Shown here one piece after another: positions 9,754 to 21,656 of a DNA stretch of 64,000 nucleotides. The position numbers and the translations under genes were made by a program. Position 1 is the stretch's first letter, and each line of letters opens with the position of its first letter. Source of the DNA: Pseudomonadota bacterium (lineage in GTDB: Bacteria > Pseudomonadota > Alphaproteobacteria > Acetobacterales > Acetobacteraceae); contig JAKBAD010000001.1 of the NCBI GenBank assembly GCA_021809435.1, forward strand, positions 620,001-684,000, written 5' to 3'. A model generated the notes under the pieces. That model searched no databases and was not told the origin of the DNA. It was given only the letters and a program-made list of their open reading frames with translations.

Positions 9754-10485
9754 TTAACCCGGGCGGCGCGACCAGCCGGCAAGCTGATAGCGGCTGCCCA
9801 GCGCGTAACGGCTGCCGGGATGGGTGAGCGCCGAGCGCGTGGCCTGGGCGCCATTCCACCAGGTACGGCGCGAGAGGCGCAGGCAGGGCTCGTGGGCGGG
9901 GATGGCGAGGAGGTGCTGCATGCGCGCGTCGGGGGCGACGGCGTGGATGATGTGCTCGACCTCATCGGGCGGGGCGATGGATTGCAGATAGCGGTTGGGG
10001 GTGATCTGGGTGAAATCCTGGTCGAGATAGCCGGGCGCGAAGGCGGGGGAGATGAAGCGAAGCTCGAACTGCACGGGCGTGTCGCTCTCGAAATGGACGA
10101 TTTCGGAATAAAATAGCGGCGTGCGCGGTGGCAGGGAAAATTCGGCGCTTTGCGCGGCCGAGGGCGGCAGGGCGGTGAGCACCAGCACCTGGGCGCGGTG
10201 GTGGTGGCCACGGGCGGTGATGTCTTCGGCGATATCGTGAATTTCGATGAGCGCCGAGCGCGGCTCGCGCGGCTGCACGAAGCTGCCCACGCCCTGCACA
10301 CGGTGCAGCACGCCTTCGGCGGAAAGCTCGCGGAGCGCGCGGTGCACGGTCATGCGCGAGGCGCCCAGGCGCTCCATCAGCTCGAACTCTGAAGGGATGC
10401 GCCCGCCCGGCGGCCAGGTGCCGGCGGCGATGCCTTCCAGCAGGTGATGTTTCACGCGTTCATAGAGCTTGGGGGGCTTGTTCAT
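9754..10485 (-). CDS. hutC: Histidine utilisation repressor, GntR family
   Basis: 243 aa. The N-terminal GntR winged helix (about 6-75) includes GRIPSEFELMERLGASRMTVHRALRELSAEG. A UTRA effector domain fills 90-235, with PLFYSEIVHFE and YLQSIAPPDEVEHIIHA, the region that senses urocanate or formimidoylglutamate in the HutC family. Its start lies four bases after the hutF stop, so hutF-hutC form one minus-strand transcript. The repressor probably binds the palindrome between hutF and hutI and controls both directions, including its own operon. The last 10 residues (GWSRRPG) are poorly conserved. Confidence 0.95.
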   Translation of the reverse strand: MNKPPKLYERVKHHLLEGIAAGTWPPGGRIPSEFELMERLGASRMTVHRALRELSAEGVLHRVQGVGSFVQPREPRSALIEIHDIAEDITARGHHHRAQVLVLTALPPSAAQSAEFSLPPRTPLFYSEIVHFESDTPVQFELRFISPAFAPGYLDQDFTQITPNRYLQSIAPPDEVEHIIHAVAPDARMQHLLAIPAHEPCLRLSRRTWWNGAQATRSALTHPGSRYALGSRYQLAGWSRRPG

Positions 10486-10489
10486 TCCG

Positions 10490-11785
10490 TCACATCAATT
10501 TTCTCACCACAGCTTCAAAGCGCGCCCGGGCGCTGGGCGCAAGCCTGTGGGCGCCATCCGCCACCTGCTGCACGCCGCCCGCCCAGACCTGCGCGAGCGC
10601 GCTGGCGCGCTGGGCGAACACCGCCTGGCTAAGGGCGATGTCGGGGGTGGGGGCTTCGGGCAGCACCACGAAGCTGGCGGGCGCGCCGGGGCGCAAGCCC
10701 GATGTGAGCCCCAGCGCCTGGGCGCCGCCCTCGCTCGCCCGTGCCCACAGCGCCGTGGCGGTGGTGGGAAAGCCAGGGGTGGCCATGACGTTGCGTGCCC
10801 GGAGGCTGAAGCGCTGGCTGTATTCGAGCAATTGCAGCTCGGCGAAGGGGTCGATGAGGACGTTGGAGTCGGAGCCGATGCCGAAGGCGCCGGTAAAGGT
10901 GGCGGCGGGAAAAATGCCATCGCCGAGATTGGCCTCGGTAATGGGGCAAAGCCCGGCCACCACGCCGCGCGCCGCCATGGCCGTGAGTTCGGCCGGGGTG
11001 ACATGGGTGGCGTGCACCAGGCACCAGTTTGGCCCGGCCGGGGTGGTGGCGAGCAGGTGCTCGACCGGGCGCTGGCCACACCAGGCAAGGCAGGCTTCGA
11101 CCTCGGCCGTTTGCTCGGCGATGTGGATATGCACCGGGCGCGGGCCGGCGAGGCCGGCTAGATGGGCGAGCTCATCGGGCGTGACGGCGCGCAGCGAATG
11201 GGGGGCGAGGCCGGTGGGCGCGAGCCTGGAGGCGCCTTCGAGGATGGCGTCATAGTGGTCGAGCGAGGAGACGAAGCGGCGCTGGGCGGGGCCGGGCGGC
11301 TGGCCGCCAAACCCGCCATGGGCATAGAACACCGGCAGCAGCAGCAGCCCGATGCCCGCCTGTTGGGCGGCGGCGGCTAAGCGGGCGCTCATTTCGGCGG
11401 GGTTGGCGTAGGCGCTGCCATCGGGCGCGTTGTGGAGGTAATGGAACTCGGCGACATGGGTGAAGCCGCGCTCCAGCATTTCGATGTAGCCGTGCAGGGC
11501 GACGGCCTCGAGATCATCGGGGGTGAGAGCATGGGCGAAGCGATACATCAGGTCGCGCCAGGTCCAGAAACTATCAGCCCCCGGGCCGCGCCGCTCGGTG
11601 AGGCCGGCGAAGGCGCGCTGGAACACATGCGAATGCAAATTGGGCATGCCCGGCAGCGCAATGCCCTGGCCGCCACTTTGGCCAGGTATGACGCCGGTGA
11701 TGAGGCCGTTTTCGAACACCAGGCGAACATGCTCGGCCCAGCCGGTGGGCAGCAATGCGTGACGGAAAATCAAGCTCGATGACAC
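10490..11785 (-). CDS. hutF: Formimidoylglutamate deiminase
   Basis: 431 aa. The track ORF extends 51 codons upstream across the operator, which is unlikely. GTG 11785 is chosen because a GGGAG ribosome site precedes it and the protein then begins [15 protein letters not shown]. It is an amidohydrolase-superfamily enzyme converting N-formimidoyl-L-glutamate to N-formyl-L-glutamate plus ammonia. Metal-site motifs [29 protein letters not shown] and [12 protein letters not shown] are present. Together with HutG it gives the five-step histidine route that releases formate rather than formamide. It is divergent from hutIHGU. Confidence 0.95.
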   Translation of the reverse strand: MSSSLIFRHALLPTGWAEHVRLVFENGLITGVIPGQSGGQGIALPGMPNLHSHVFQRAFAGLTERRGPGADSFWTWRDLMYRFAHALTPDDLEAVALHGYIEMLERGFTHVAEFHYLHNAPDGSAYANPAEMSARLAAAAQQAGIGLLLLPVFYAHGGFGGQPPGPAQRRFVSSLDHYDAILEGASRLAPTGLAPHSLRAVTPDELAHLAGLAGPRPVHIHIAEQTAEVEACLAWCGQRPVEHLLATTPAGPNWCLVHATHVTPAELTAMAARGVVAGLCPITEANLGDGIFPAATFTGAFGIGSDSNVLIDPFAELQLLEYSQRFSLRARNVMATPGFPTTATALWARASEGGAQALGLTSGLRPGAPASFVVLPEAPTPDIALSQAVFAQRASALAQVWAGGVQQVADGAHRLAPSARARFEAVVRKLM

Positions 11786-11809
11786 TGGACTTCTCCCGCT
11801 GATCCGGTT

Positions 11810-11825
11810 AGTTGTATATACAACT
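11810..11825. promoter_or_regulatory. HutC-type operator palindrome
   Basis: AGTTGTATATACAACT is a perfect 16-bp palindrome located between the divergent hutF and hutI start codons, 25-28 bp from each. Its core TTGTATATACAA matches the known HutC site type from pseudomonads. The position suggests simultaneous repression of hutFC and hutIHGU, relieved by urocanate. Confidence 0.85.
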
Positions 11826-11852
11826 GAAATCGGAAACCGCCAAGGCCAGACC

Positions 11853-13034
11853 ATGCACGCTGACCGGATTTTCACCAATGCCCGCCTTGCCACCATGGAC
11901 CCCACCCTGCCCGGGCTTGGCGTGGTGGCGCGCGGCATGGTGGCGGAGCGGGCCGGGCGGATTGTTTATGCTGGGCCGGAGATGGCGATGGCCGCGCGCG
12001 AGGTGGTGGATTGCCAGCAGCGCTGGGTGACGCCGGGGTTGATCGATTGCCATACGCATCTGGTTTACGCGGGCAACCGGGCCGGGGAGTTTGAGGCGCG
12101 GCTGGAAGGGGCGAGCTACGCCGAGATTGCCGCCAAGGGGGGCGGCATTGCCGCGACCGTGGCGGCCACCCGCGCGGCCAGCGAGAATGAGCTTGACACG
12201 CTGGCGCGGGCGAGGCTGAGCGCGCTGATGGCTGACGGCGTGACCACAATGGAGGTGAAGTCGGGCTATGGGCTGGCGGCGGAGGCGGAATATAAATGCC
12301 TGCGCGTGGCGCGAAGCCTGGGCGATGTTTGCGATGTGGCCGCCACCTTTCTGGGCGCGCACGCGCTGCCGCCGGGCACCCCGCGCGGCGAATATGTGCG
12401 CGCGCTGTGCGAGGAGATGATTCCCCATGTGGCCCGCCACGGCTTGGCCGAGGCGGTGGATGGGTTTTGCGAAGGCGTGGCGTTTTCGCCCGATGAGATC
12501 AGGCGGGTTTTTGAGGCCGCGCGCCTTCATGGCTTGCGCGTGAAGCTGCATGCCGATCAGCTCTCGGATTTGGGTGGCGCGGCCTTGGCGGCGGAATTTG
12601 ACGCGCTCTCGGCCGATCATATTGAGTACACGAATGATGATGGCGTGGCGGCGATGGCGGCCAGCGGCACGGTGGCGGTGCTGCTGCCCGGCGCGTTTTA
12701 TGCGCTGAGGGAAACCAGATTGCCGCCGATTGCCGCGCTGCGCGCGCGGCGGGTGCCGATGGCGGTTTCGACCGACCATAACCCTGGCACATCGCCGCTT
12801 TATTCGCTGACACTGGCCATGAACATGGCCGCCGTGCAGTTTGGCTTGAGCGTGGCCGAGTGCTGGCTGGGGGTGACACGCCACGCCGCCCAGGCATTGG
12901 GGCGGGCGGATGTGGGCGTTTTGCGCGTGGGCGCGAAATGCCATCTGGCGATATGGGACATCGGGGAATTGGCCGAGCCCGTGTACCGGATGGGCGGGCG
13001 GCTTTTACAACAACGAATTTGGAGTGCGACATGA
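11853..13034 (+). CDS. hutI: Imidazolonepropionase
   Basis: 393 aa, amidohydrolase family. It hydrolyses 4-imidazolone-5-propanoate to N-formimidoyl-L-glutamate in the cytosol. Metal ligands appear in [21 protein letters not shown] and [19 protein letters not shown] is also characteristic. It is the first gene of the plus-strand hut operon, 28 bp from the operator palindrome. Its TGA overlaps the hutH ATG by the ATGA junction, suggesting translational coupling. The C-terminus ([10 protein letters not shown]) is slightly different from typical HutI ends. Confidence 0.96.
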   Translation: MHADRIFTNARLATMDPTLPGLGVVARGMVAERAGRIVYAGPEMAMAAREVVDCQQRWVTPGLIDCHTHLVYAGNRAGEFEARLEGASYAEIAAKGGGIAATVAATRAASENELDTLARARLSALMADGVTTMEVKSGYGLAAEAEYKCLRVARSLGDVCDVAATFLGAHALPPGTPRGEYVRALCEEMIPHVARHGLAEAVDGFCEGVAFSPDEIRRVFEAARLHGLRVKLHADQLSDLGGAALAAEFDALSADHIEYTNDDGVAAMAASGTVAVLLPGAFYALRETRLPPIAALRARRVPMAVSTDHNPGTSPLYSLTLAMNMAAVQFGLSVAECWLGVTRHAAQALGRADVGVLRVGAKCHLAIWDIGELAEPVYRMGGRLLQQRIWSAT

Positions 13035-14539
13035 TTTTGACCCCTGGGGCGGTGGAGCTGGCCGCGTGGCGCGCGATTTATCGGGGCGCCGAGGTAAGGT
13101 TTGATGAGCGCGCGCTGGCCGATGTGGCGCGCGGCGCGGCCGCCGTGGCGGCGATTGTTGAGAAAGGCGCGCCGGTTTACGGCATCAATACCGGCTTTGG
13201 GAAGCTGGCCTCGGTGCGGATTGCGCAGGAGGATTTGGCGCTGTTGCAGACCAATCTGGTGCTCTCGCACGCGGCTGGGGTGGGCGAGCCGATGCCCCGC
13301 GAGGTGGTGCGGCTGATGATGGCGTTGAAGCTGGCCTCGCTCGGGCAGGGCGCCTCGGGGGTGCGGGTGGAGACGGTGCGGATGCTGGCCGCCATGCTCG
13401 CCCAAGGGCTGGTACCGGTGGTGCCGGCGCAGGGCTCGGTGGGGGCGAGTGGGGATTTGGCGCCGCTGGCGCACATGACCGCCGCCATGCTCGGTGTTGG
13501 CGAGATTTTTGCCGGTGGCGTACGCAAACCCGCCGAAGCCGCGCTGATGGAGGCCGGGCTGGCGCCGCTGGCGCTGGGGCCGAAGGAAGGGCTGGCGCTG
13601 CTCAATGGCACGCAATTCTCGACCGCCTTCGCGCTGGCCGGGTTGTTTGAGGCCGAAGCCAATTTTCGGGCCGCGCTGGTGACCGGCGCGCTCTCGACCG
13701 ATGCGGCGCGCGGCACGGATGCGCCGTTTGACCCGCGCATTCATGAGCTGCGCCGCCAGCAGGGGCAGAAGGAGGTGGCGGCCGCGCTGCGGACGCTGAT
13801 GGCGGGCAGCCCGATCCGCGCCTCGCACCGCGAAAATGATCCACGCGTGCAAGACCCTTATTGCCTGCGCTGCCAGCCGCAGGTGATGGGCGCGGCGCTG
13901 GATGTTTTGCGCCAGGCCGCCGAGACCCTGACCCGCGAGGCCAATGGGGTTTCGGACAATCCGCTGATTTTCGCGGATACCGGCGAAGCGCTCTCGGGCG
14001 GGAATTTTCACGCCGAGCCGGTGGCGTTCGCCGCCGACATGATCGCCATGGCGGTGTGTGAGATTGGCTCGATCGCCGAGCGGCGGATTTCGTTGCTGGT
14101 TGACCCGGTGCTCTCGGGCCTGCCGGCGTTCCTCACGCCCAAGCCCGGCCTGAATTCGGGGTTCATGATTCCGCAGGTGACGGCGGCGGCCTTGGTCTCG
14201 GAGAATAAGGGGCGGGCGTTTCCCGCCAGTGTCGATTCGATTCCGACCTCGGCCAACCAGGAGGATCATGTCTCGATGGCGGGGCATGGGGCGCGGCGGC
14301 TGATGGTGATGAATGATAATCTGCGCGCGGTGCTGGCCATTGAGTATCTGGCCGCTGCGCAAGGGTGCGATTTGCTGCCCCTGCCCTCCTCGGCCCCGCT
14401 GGAGGCGGCCAAGGCCAAGCTGCGCGCGCGGGTGGCCAGGCTCGACGATGACCGGCATTTCGCGCCCGATATAGAGGCGGCGATTGGGCTGCTGAAGGAC
14501 GGGGCGCTCAATGATGCCAGCCTGCCGGGCGTGGCATGA
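13031..14539 (+). CDS. hutH: Histidine ammonia-lyase
   Basis: 502 aa. ATG 13031 is chosen over the longer track ORF because it overlaps the hutI stop (ATGA) and gives the normal HutH N-terminus. It deaminates L-histidine to urocanate. The Ala-Ser-Gly triad that cyclises into the MIO electrophile is at residues 139-141 within [15 protein letters not shown]. Further family motifs are [37 protein letters not shown] and [10 protein letters not shown]. It is followed by another ATGA overlap with hutG. Confidence 0.97.
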   Translation: MILTPGAVELAAWRAIYRGAEVRFDERALADVARGAAAVAAIVEKGAPVYGINTGFGKLASVRIAQEDLALLQTNLVLSHAAGVGEPMPREVVRLMMALKLASLGQGASGVRVETVRMLAAMLAQGLVPVVPAQGSVGASGDLAPLAHMTAAMLGVGEIFAGGVRKPAEAALMEAGLAPLALGPKEGLALLNGTQFSTAFALAGLFEAEANFRAALVTGALSTDAARGTDAPFDPRIHELRRQQGQKEVAAALRTLMAGSPIRASHRENDPRVQDPYCLRCQPQVMGAALDVLRQAAETLTREANGVSDNPLIFADTGEALSGGNFHAEPVAFAADMIAMAVCEIGSIAERRISLLVDPVLSGLPAFLTPKPGLNSGFMIPQVTAAALVSENKGRAFPASVDSIPTSANQEDHVSMAGHGARRLMVMNDNLRAVLAIEYLAAAQGCDLLPLPSSAPLEAAKAKLRARVARLDDDRHFAPDIEAAIGLLKDGALNDASLPGVA

Positions 14540-15316
14540 GCTTTACGCTGCACCAGGGCACAACGCCGCTGATTATCTCCATCCCGCATGCGGGGGTGGA
14601 GATTCCGGCCGCGTTTGCCGGGCTGTTTCGCGCGGACTGGCTGGCGCGGCGGGATGCGGATTGGCATATTCCCGCGCTCTATGGCTTTGCGCGCGAGCTG
14701 GGGGCGAGCGTGATCAGCGCCCGGGTGAGCCGCAGCGTCATCGATTTGAACCGCGATCCCGAGGGCGGCTCGCTCTATCCCGGCCAGGCGACCACGGGGC
14801 TTTGCCCGGTGGAGACATTTGACGGCGAGCCGCTTTATGACGGCGCGGGGCCGGATGCGGCGGAAACCGCGCGCCGGGTGGCGGAGTATTTCTGGCCTTA
14901 CCACCAGGCGCTCAGCGCCGAGATCGCGCGGGTGAAGGCGGCGCACGGATTTGCGGTGCTCTATGACGCGCATTCGATCCGCAGCCGGATTCCGCGCTTG
15001 TTTGCGGGCGAGTTGCCGCACTTCAATATCGGCACGCATGACGGGCGCGCCTGCCCGCCCGCGATGACCGCGAAGGTGGCGGAGATTTGCGCGGCCAGCG
15101 GGTTTTCGTTTGTGGTGAACGGGCGGTTCAAGGGCGGGTGGATCACGCGCCATTACGGGCAGCCCGAGGCGCGCGTTTATGCGCTGCAAATGGAGCTGGC
15201 CATGCGCGGCTATATGGACGAGCCCGAGATACCCACCCCCCTGAACTGGCCGGGAGCGATGAAAAACCCCGCGCCCGTGGCCGCGACACTGAAACAAATT
15301 CTGGAAGGATTACGTC

Positions 15317-15333
<17 letters not shown>
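14536..15333 (+). CDS. hutG: N-formylglutamate deformylase
   Basis: 265 aa of the N-formylglutamate amidohydrolase family. It hydrolyses N-formyl-L-glutamate to glutamate and formate, the last step of the HutF branch. Motifs include [35 protein letters not shown] and a C-terminal MEL region; the His and Glu residues fit the metal-dependent active site. ATGA overlap with hutH; the hutU ATG lies 17 bp inside its 3' end, showing a tightly packed operon. Confidence 0.94.
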
Positions 15334-16978
<1,645 letters not shown>

Positions 16979-17003
16979 AGATTAAAAATTTTTGGGAGGG
17001 TTT

Positions 17004-17083
17004 GGGGGCGCTTTTTATAAAAAGCGCCCCCAAGATTCCGCCCCTTTTTTGAAAAAAAGGGGCGGCCCCAAAAAACTTTTGAT
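17004..17083 (+). repeat. Double hairpin plus CCAAAAAACTTTTGAT tail (terminator-like repeat, copy 1)
   Basis: Hairpin one is GGGGGCGCTTTTT-AT-AAAAAGCGCCCCC. Hairpin two is CCGCCCCTTTTTT-G-AAAAAAAGGGGCGG. They are followed by CCCCAAAAAACTTTTGAT. The element lies between the convergent hutU and aldolase genes and could terminate both. A related hairpin and tail recur near 42.6 kb and 58.4 kb. Confidence 0.85.
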
Positions 17084-17129
17084 ATCTGGATCGTGATGAT
17101 CATCACGATCCAACCCAACCGATCAGGCT

Positions 17130-18182
17130 CTAAGCGGCGTGGGAAACCTTGATGCCGCGTTCCTTGGCCATGGTCAGCGCGGTGTCTTCGATCATGTCTT
17201 CCTGGCCGCCGATCATTTTCTTGCGACCAAGCTCGACCAGAATATCGCGCGCGGGCACGCCGTAGCGGGCCTCGGCGCGTTTGGCGTGCAGCAGGAAGGT
17301 GGAATAGACGCCGGCATAGCCAAGGGTCAGCGCCTCGCGGTTGATGCGTACCATGTGGTCCATCATCGGCAGGATGATCTCCTCGGCGATGTCCATCAGC
17401 GGGAACAGCGCGCAGCCGGTCTCGATGCCCAAACGTTCACACACCGCCACGAACACTTCGAGCGGCGTGTTGCCCGCGCCCGCGCCGAGGCCGGCGACCG
17501 AGGCATCGATGCGCGAGGCGCCGGCCGCAATGGCGGTGAGCGAATTGGCGATGCCCATGCCCATATTGTGGTGGCCATGAAAGCCGATTTCGGTTTCGGG
17601 CTTTAACACCGCGCGCAGGGCCGAGACGCGGGCGTGCACGTCATCGGGGAGCATGTAGCCGGCTGAATCGGTCACGAAAATGGTTTGCGCGCCGTAGGAT
17701 TCCATGAGTCTGGCTTGCGCGGCCAGGCCTTCGGGGCTGTTGAGATGCGCCATCATCAGGAAGCCCGACGTATCCATGCCGAGCTTGCGGCCATAGGCGA
17801 TGTGCTGCTGGGCGGTGTCGGCCTCGGTGCAATGGGTGGCGACATGGACGCTGCGCGCGCCGCATTCATGAGCCGATTGCAGCTCTTTCATGGTGCCGAG
17901 GCCGGGGATGAGCAGCACCGAGATTTTGGTGTGTGTCACCGCCTCGGCAACCGCGCTGATATAGGCCTCGTTGGTGTGGGGGGCGAAGCCGTGCTGGATG
18001 GAATTGCCGCCAAGCCCGGCGCCGTGAGTGACCTGGATCATCGGCACGCCGGCATGATCGAGCGCGGTGGCGACCTTGACCATTTGCGCCAGCGAAATCT
18101 GCTCGCGCTTGGCATGCATGCCGTCGCGCAGGCACATATCATGCACCAGAATCTTGCGGCCCTTGAGGGATTCGAAGCTCAT
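17130..18182 (-). CDS. dmpG: 4-hydroxy-2-oxovalerate aldolase
   Basis: 350 aa, DmpG/BphI/MhpE family. It cleaves 4-hydroxy-2-oxopentanoate to pyruvate and acetaldehyde. The metal- and substrate-binding [30 protein letters not shown] with its metal-binding histidines, and [15 protein letters not shown] are present; the C-terminal part forms the communication domain with the dehydrogenase partner. Its ATG overlaps the dehydrogenase stop by 4 bp, fitting the known physically associated complex that channels acetaldehyde. Confidence 0.96.
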   Translation of the reverse strand: MSFESLKGRKILVHDMCLRDGMHAKREQISLAQMVKVATALDHAGVPMIQVTHGAGLGGNSIQHGFAPHTNEAYISAVAEAVTHTKISVLLIPGLGTMKELQSAHECGARSVHVATHCTEADTAQQHIAYGRKLGMDTSGFLMMAHLNSPEGLAAQARLMESYGAQTIFVTDSAGYMLPDDVHARVSALRAVLKPETEIGFHGHHNMGMGIANSLTAIAAGASRIDASVAGLGAGAGNTPLEVFVAVCERLGIETGCALFPLMDIAEEIILPMMDHMVRINREALTLGYAGVYSTFLLHAKRAEARYGVPARDILVELGRKKMIGGQEDMIEDTALTMAKERGIKVSHAA

Positions 18183-19099
18183 GCCAGGCTCTCCTGCGGC
18201 TGGGGGAGTTTGAGGGTGCCGTTGAGGAGTTCCTCGGCGAACATCTCGGCGGTGCGGGTGGCGGCGGCGGTCATGATGTCGAGATTGCCGGCGTAAGTCG
18301 GCAGGTAATCGCCCAGCCCCGCCACTTCGAGGAAGATGGCGACGCGGTTGCCATCGAACACCGGGCCGTTGACCAGCTTGTAGCCGGGCACGTATTTTTG
18401 CACGTCGCTGATCATGGCCAGAACGGACTCGGTGATTTTGGCTTCGTCGGGTGCGTCATCGGTGAGGCAATAGACGGTGTTGCGCATGATCATCGGCGGC
18501 TCGGCCGGGTTGATGACCGCCAGCGCCTTGCCACGCCGGGCGCCGCCCACGCGGACCAGGGCATCGGAGGTGGTGTAGGTGAATTCATCGAGGTTGGCGC
18601 GGGTGCCGGGGCCGATGGATTTGGAGGCCAGCGTCGCCACGATCTCGGCGTAATCGACGCTTTGCACGCGCGAGACGGCGGCGACCATGGGGATGGTGGC
18701 CTGGCCGGCGCAGGAGATCATGTTGACGTTCATTTCAAGCTTGGCGGTGTGCTGCTTGAGATTGACCGGCGGCACGCAGAGCGGGCCAATGGCGGCGGGG
18801 GTGAGGTCGATCATCATCACGCCGAGCGCGGTGAGCTTGGCGGAATTCTCGGGGTGGACATAGGCGCTGGTGGCATCGAAGGCGATTTGGATGTGATCGG
18901 CCAGCACGTGGGGGAGCAGGCCATCGACCCCTTCGGCGGTGGTTTTGAGGCCCATGGCCGCCGCGCGCTTGAGGCCTTCGGACGCCGGGTCGATGCCGAC
19001 CATCCATACGGGCTCAAGATATTCGCTGCGACGCAGCTTATAGATCAGATCGGTGCCGATATTGCCCGAGCCGATCAAGGCACATTTGATTTTGGTCAT
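18179..19099 (-). CDS. dmpF: Acetaldehyde dehydrogenase (acylating)
   Basis: 306 aa, DmpF/BphJ/MhpF family. It oxidises acetaldehyde to acetyl-CoA with NAD+. ATG 19099 is chosen over the track start because a GGGAGGA ribosome site precedes it and the protein then begins [18 protein letters not shown], the Rossmann motif at the usual place. The catalytic Cys is expected in [13 protein letters not shown]. It is translationally coupled to the downstream aldolase. The two genes lie on the strand opposite the rest of the meta-cleavage genes. Confidence 0.96.
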   Translation of the reverse strand: MTKIKCALIGSGNIGTDLIYKLRRSEYLEPVWMVGIDPASEGLKRAAAMGLKTTAEGVDGLLPHVLADHIQIAFDATSAYVHPENSAKLTALGVMMIDLTPAAIGPLCVPPVNLKQHTAKLEMNVNMISCAGQATIPMVAAVSRVQSVDYAEIVATLASKSIGPGTRANLDEFTYTTSDALVRVGGARRGKALAVINPAEPPMIMRNTVYCLTDDAPDEAKITESVLAMISDVQKYVPGYKLVNGPVFDGNRVAIFLEVAGLGDYLPTYAGNLDIMTAAATRTAEMFAEELLNGTLKLPQPQESLA

Positions 19100-19190
19100 G
19101 TCCTCCCGCCTTGCAGATTTTGCTGGGCGCAAGAGTTAAAGATGAGGGGCCATGCCGTCCAATACCGTTTTTCCGGCCTCTCCATACCGA

Positions 19191-20102
19191 TCAGGCATCA
19201 CCCTCGACACCGTTCTCGGCGCGGAATTCCTCGATCACGCGCAGGAATTCGGACAGGATGGGGGATGGGTCGTCTTGGCAATAGAGGCAGGAGACATCGA
19301 GCATGGTGGGGGGAGATTCCTTCATGGGCCGGTAGACCATGCCCGAGGCTTTGAAATGGGTGGCGGATTGGGGGATGATGCACACCCCAAACCCCGAGGC
19401 GACCAGGGCGACCCCGGTGACAGCATCGCCCACCTCTTGCACCACTTGCGGGATGAAGCCGTATTCGCGGCATTTATGGGCGACGAAATCGGAGAAATTG
19501 GGGTGGCCGCGGCTGGGGAACAGCACCAGGGGCTGGTCCGCGAGGTCTGAGAAGGAAATGACCTCGCGGGTGGCCAGCGGGTTGGAGCTGTGCAGCCCGA
19601 CCATCAGGCGCTCCCACATCACCACGCGGGATTTGATGTCGGGGTTTTTGGGGATCAGGCGGTTGAAGCCAATGTCGATGCGGCGCTGGCGGAGCGCTTC
19701 GAGCTGCTCATCCTTGGTCATGGTGTGGAGGGCGATTTCGACATCGGGGAATTCGTTGCGGAATTTGCGCAGCACGCGGGGCACCACATCGAACACGCCA
19801 GTGCCGAAAATGCCGATATCGAGCCGGCCGAGCTGGCCCTTGGCCGCACGCCGGGTGCGCTCGACCGCGAGGCCGGCCAGGGTGAGGATGGATTGCGCGT
19901 CTTTATAAAGCGCCTCGCCGGCGGCGGTGAGCTCGACGCCCTTGACCGAGCGGATGAACAAGGGCGCGCCGATGTATTCCTCGAGTTGCTGGATTTGGCG
20001 GGTGAGCGGGGGCTGGGAGATGTTGAGGCTGAGCGCCGCGCGGCCGATATTGCCCTCACGCGCAACGGCGGCGAAATATTTGAGATGGCGCAGTTCGAGC
20101 AT
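19191..20102 (-). CDS. LysR-type regulator of the meta-cleavage genes
   Basis: 303 aa. The N-terminal helix-turn-helix reads LRHLKYFAAVAREGNIGRAALSLNISQPPLTRQIQQLE, then a periplasmic-binding-like effector domain follows. It resembles the CatR/CbnR/BenM group by its N-terminus. It is divergent from the ferredoxin-dioxygenase operon, with a LysR-type inverted repeat between them, and is upstream of dmpF-dmpG on its own strand. Inferred role: activation of catechol degradation in response to an aromatic intermediate. Confidence 0.92.
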   Translation of the reverse strand: MLELRHLKYFAAVAREGNIGRAALSLNISQPPLTRQIQQLEEYIGAPLFIRSVKGVELTAAGEALYKDAQSILTLAGLAVERTRRAAKGQLGRLDIGIFGTGVFDVVPRVLRKFRNEFPDVEIALHTMTKDEQLEALRQRRIDIGFNRLIPKNPDIKSRVVMWERLMVGLHSSNPLATREVISFSDLADQPLVLFPSRGHPNFSDFVAHKCREYGFIPQVVQEVGDAVTGVALVASGFGVCIIPQSATHFKASGMVYRPMKESPPTMLDVSCLYCQDDPSPILSEFLRVIEEFRAENGVEGDA

Positions 20103-20149
20103 CGGGGCCTTCCGGTTTATTGCGGCGCAGCATGAAGCTGGGGCTTATT

Positions 20150-20166
20150 CATACCAGTTAGGTATG
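20150..20166. promoter_or_regulatory. LysR-type binding site (CATACC-N5-GGTATG)
   Basis: CATACCAGTTAGGTATG is a perfect 6-bp inverted repeat with a 5-bp spacer and fits the T-N11-A rule. It lies 47 bp upstream of the lysR start and 77 bp upstream of the ferredoxin start, in the shared divergent promoter region. Confidence 0.75.
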
Positions 20167-20243
20167 ACTTGACGCATAAAAAAGTATTTTTGGGAATTGC
20201 GCAAATGCCGCAGCATGCTCGGAGAACCAAAACGGGCGGGAAC

Positions 20244-20573
20244 ATGGGCGTTCAGGCGGAGCCGCGCACGGCGGTGATGGTGCGGATTACGGACACGGGC
20301 GAGAGCTATAAATGCCACACGGATGAGAGCCTGCTCACCGGCATGCACCGGATGGGCAAGCGCGGCATTCCCGTTGGCTGCCGGGGCGGCGGGTGCTCGG
20401 TGTGCAAGGTGCAGGTGGTGGCCGGGGCATATTCGCAAATCCGCGCCATGAGCCGGGAATATGTGTCCGAGGAGGATCTTGCCCATGGGCGCGTGCTGGC
20501 CTGCTGCGTGGCGCCCAGGGGGGAAATTGAGCTGGCGGTGATCGGCAAGCTCAACAAGGCGGTTACCAGGTAA
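20244..20573 (+). CDS. XylT/DmpQ-type [2Fe-2S] ferredoxin
   Basis: 109 aa. ATG 20244 with a GGGCGGGA-type ribosome site is preferred to the TTG start of the track, which begins in the promoter. The cluster ligands are in GCRGGGCSVCKVQV and LACCVAP (C-x5-C-x2-C...C), the chloroplast-type pattern. In known meta-cleavage operons this ferredoxin reduces the oxidised active-site iron of catechol 2,3-dioxygenase and so reactivates it. Its position immediately before the dioxygenase gene supports that role. Confidence 0.92.
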   Translation: MGVQAEPRTAVMVRITDTGESYKCHTDESLLTGMHRMGKRGIPVGCRGGGCSVCKVQVVAGAYSQIRAMSREYVSEEDLAHGRVLACCVAPRGEIELAVIGKLNKAVTR

Positions 20574-20619
20574 GGCGCCAGGGTGGCGCTGAAATTTTAA
20601 ACCAAGGGAGAAACGGAAA

Positions 20620-21549
20620 ATGGCTGTTACTGGTGTGTTGCGTCCGGGTCATGCGCAAATTCGCGTGTTGAACCTGGAAGAGGATGTGAAATTCTACCGC
20701 GATGTGTTTGGGCTGGTGGAGCAGGGCCGCGATGCGCAGGGCCGTGTGTATTTCAAGGCGTGGGACGAGCGCGACCATAACAGCGTGATTTTGCGCCAGG
20801 CCGATACGGCGGGCATCGATTTCTTTGGCTTCAAGGTTGATAGCGTGGCGACGCTGAACAAGCTCGAGGGCGACTTGAACGCTTATGGCGTGAAGACCGA
20901 GCGCGTGCCTGCGGGCGAGATGCTGGCGACCGGCGAGCGCGTGCGCTTTGAGGTGCCGACCGGCCATGTGATCGAGCTGTATGCCGAGAAGAAAGATGTG
21001 GGCAATGGGCTCGGCTACTCGAACCCCGCGCCGTGGAACAAGCAGTCGGAGACCGGCTTCGCGCCCACCCGCATGGACCATGCGCTGCTGGGCGGCGGCG
21101 ATTTGGACGGCGCGCGCGATATTTTCATCAATGTTTTGGGTTTCTACCTGACCGAGGAAGTAGTGGCCGAGGACGGCAAGACCCAGATTGCCGTGTGGCT
21201 GAGCTGCTCGAACAAGACCCATGATATCGCCTTCGTGCGCTGCCCGGAGAACGGCAAGCTGCACCATGTGTCTTACTGGATTGAGACCTGGGAGAAGGTG
21301 CTGCGCGCGGCGGATCTGATGTCGATGAACGATGTGCCGGTGGATATTGGCCCGACGCGCCATGGCATTACCCGTGGCGCCACCATTTATGCCTTCGACC
21401 GCTCGGGCAACCGGTTTGAGACCTTCTCGGGCGGCTATATCTCTTACCCCGACATGCATGTGCTGACCTGGCCGATTCAGCATCTGCCCGAAGGGTTGGA
21501 TTATGCCCAGCGCAAGCTGCACGAGACCTTCCTGACCGTGTTCAGCTAA
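20620..21549 (+). CDS. dmpB: Catechol 2,3-dioxygenase (extradiol type I)
   Basis: 309 aa, two vicinal-oxygen-chelate domains of about 150 residues each, with the catalytic site in the second. Fe(II) ligands are His154 (MDHALL), one of His215/His216 (LHHVSYW) and Glu267 (RFETFSGGY); the C-terminus TWPIQHLPEGLDYAQRKLHETF also matches XylE/DmpB. It cleaves catechol or methylcatechol to 2-hydroxymuconic semialdehyde. A GGGAG site precedes the ATG. No monooxygenase producing catechol is in the window. Confidence 0.96.
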   Translation: MAVTGVLRPGHAQIRVLNLEEDVKFYRDVFGLVEQGRDAQGRVYFKAWDERDHNSVILRQADTAGIDFFGFKVDSVATLNKLEGDLNAYGVKTERVPAGEMLATGERVRFEVPTGHVIELYAEKKDVGNGLGYSNPAPWNKQSETGFAPTRMDHALLGGGDLDGARDIFINVLGFYLTEEVVAEDGKTQIAVWLSCSNKTHDIAFVRCPENGKLHHVSYWIETWEKVLRAADLMSMNDVPVDIGPTRHGITRGATIYAFDRSGNRFETFSGGYISYPDMHVLTWPIQHLPEGLDYAQRKLHETFLTVFS

Positions 21550-21656
21550 AACGGCGCCTGGGCCCGCGGCGGCCTGGGCATGAATTGACGACCGACCAAG
21601 GCATCCGGTGGCGCGCCGGATGCCCCTCTCCCCCCCCAAAAACCGGATCGCACGAC

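Noticed and set aside
12800-14458. 552-aa minus-strand ORF opposite hutH
   Set aside because: His/Arg/Gly-rich antisense shadow; hutH on the plus strand is unambiguous.
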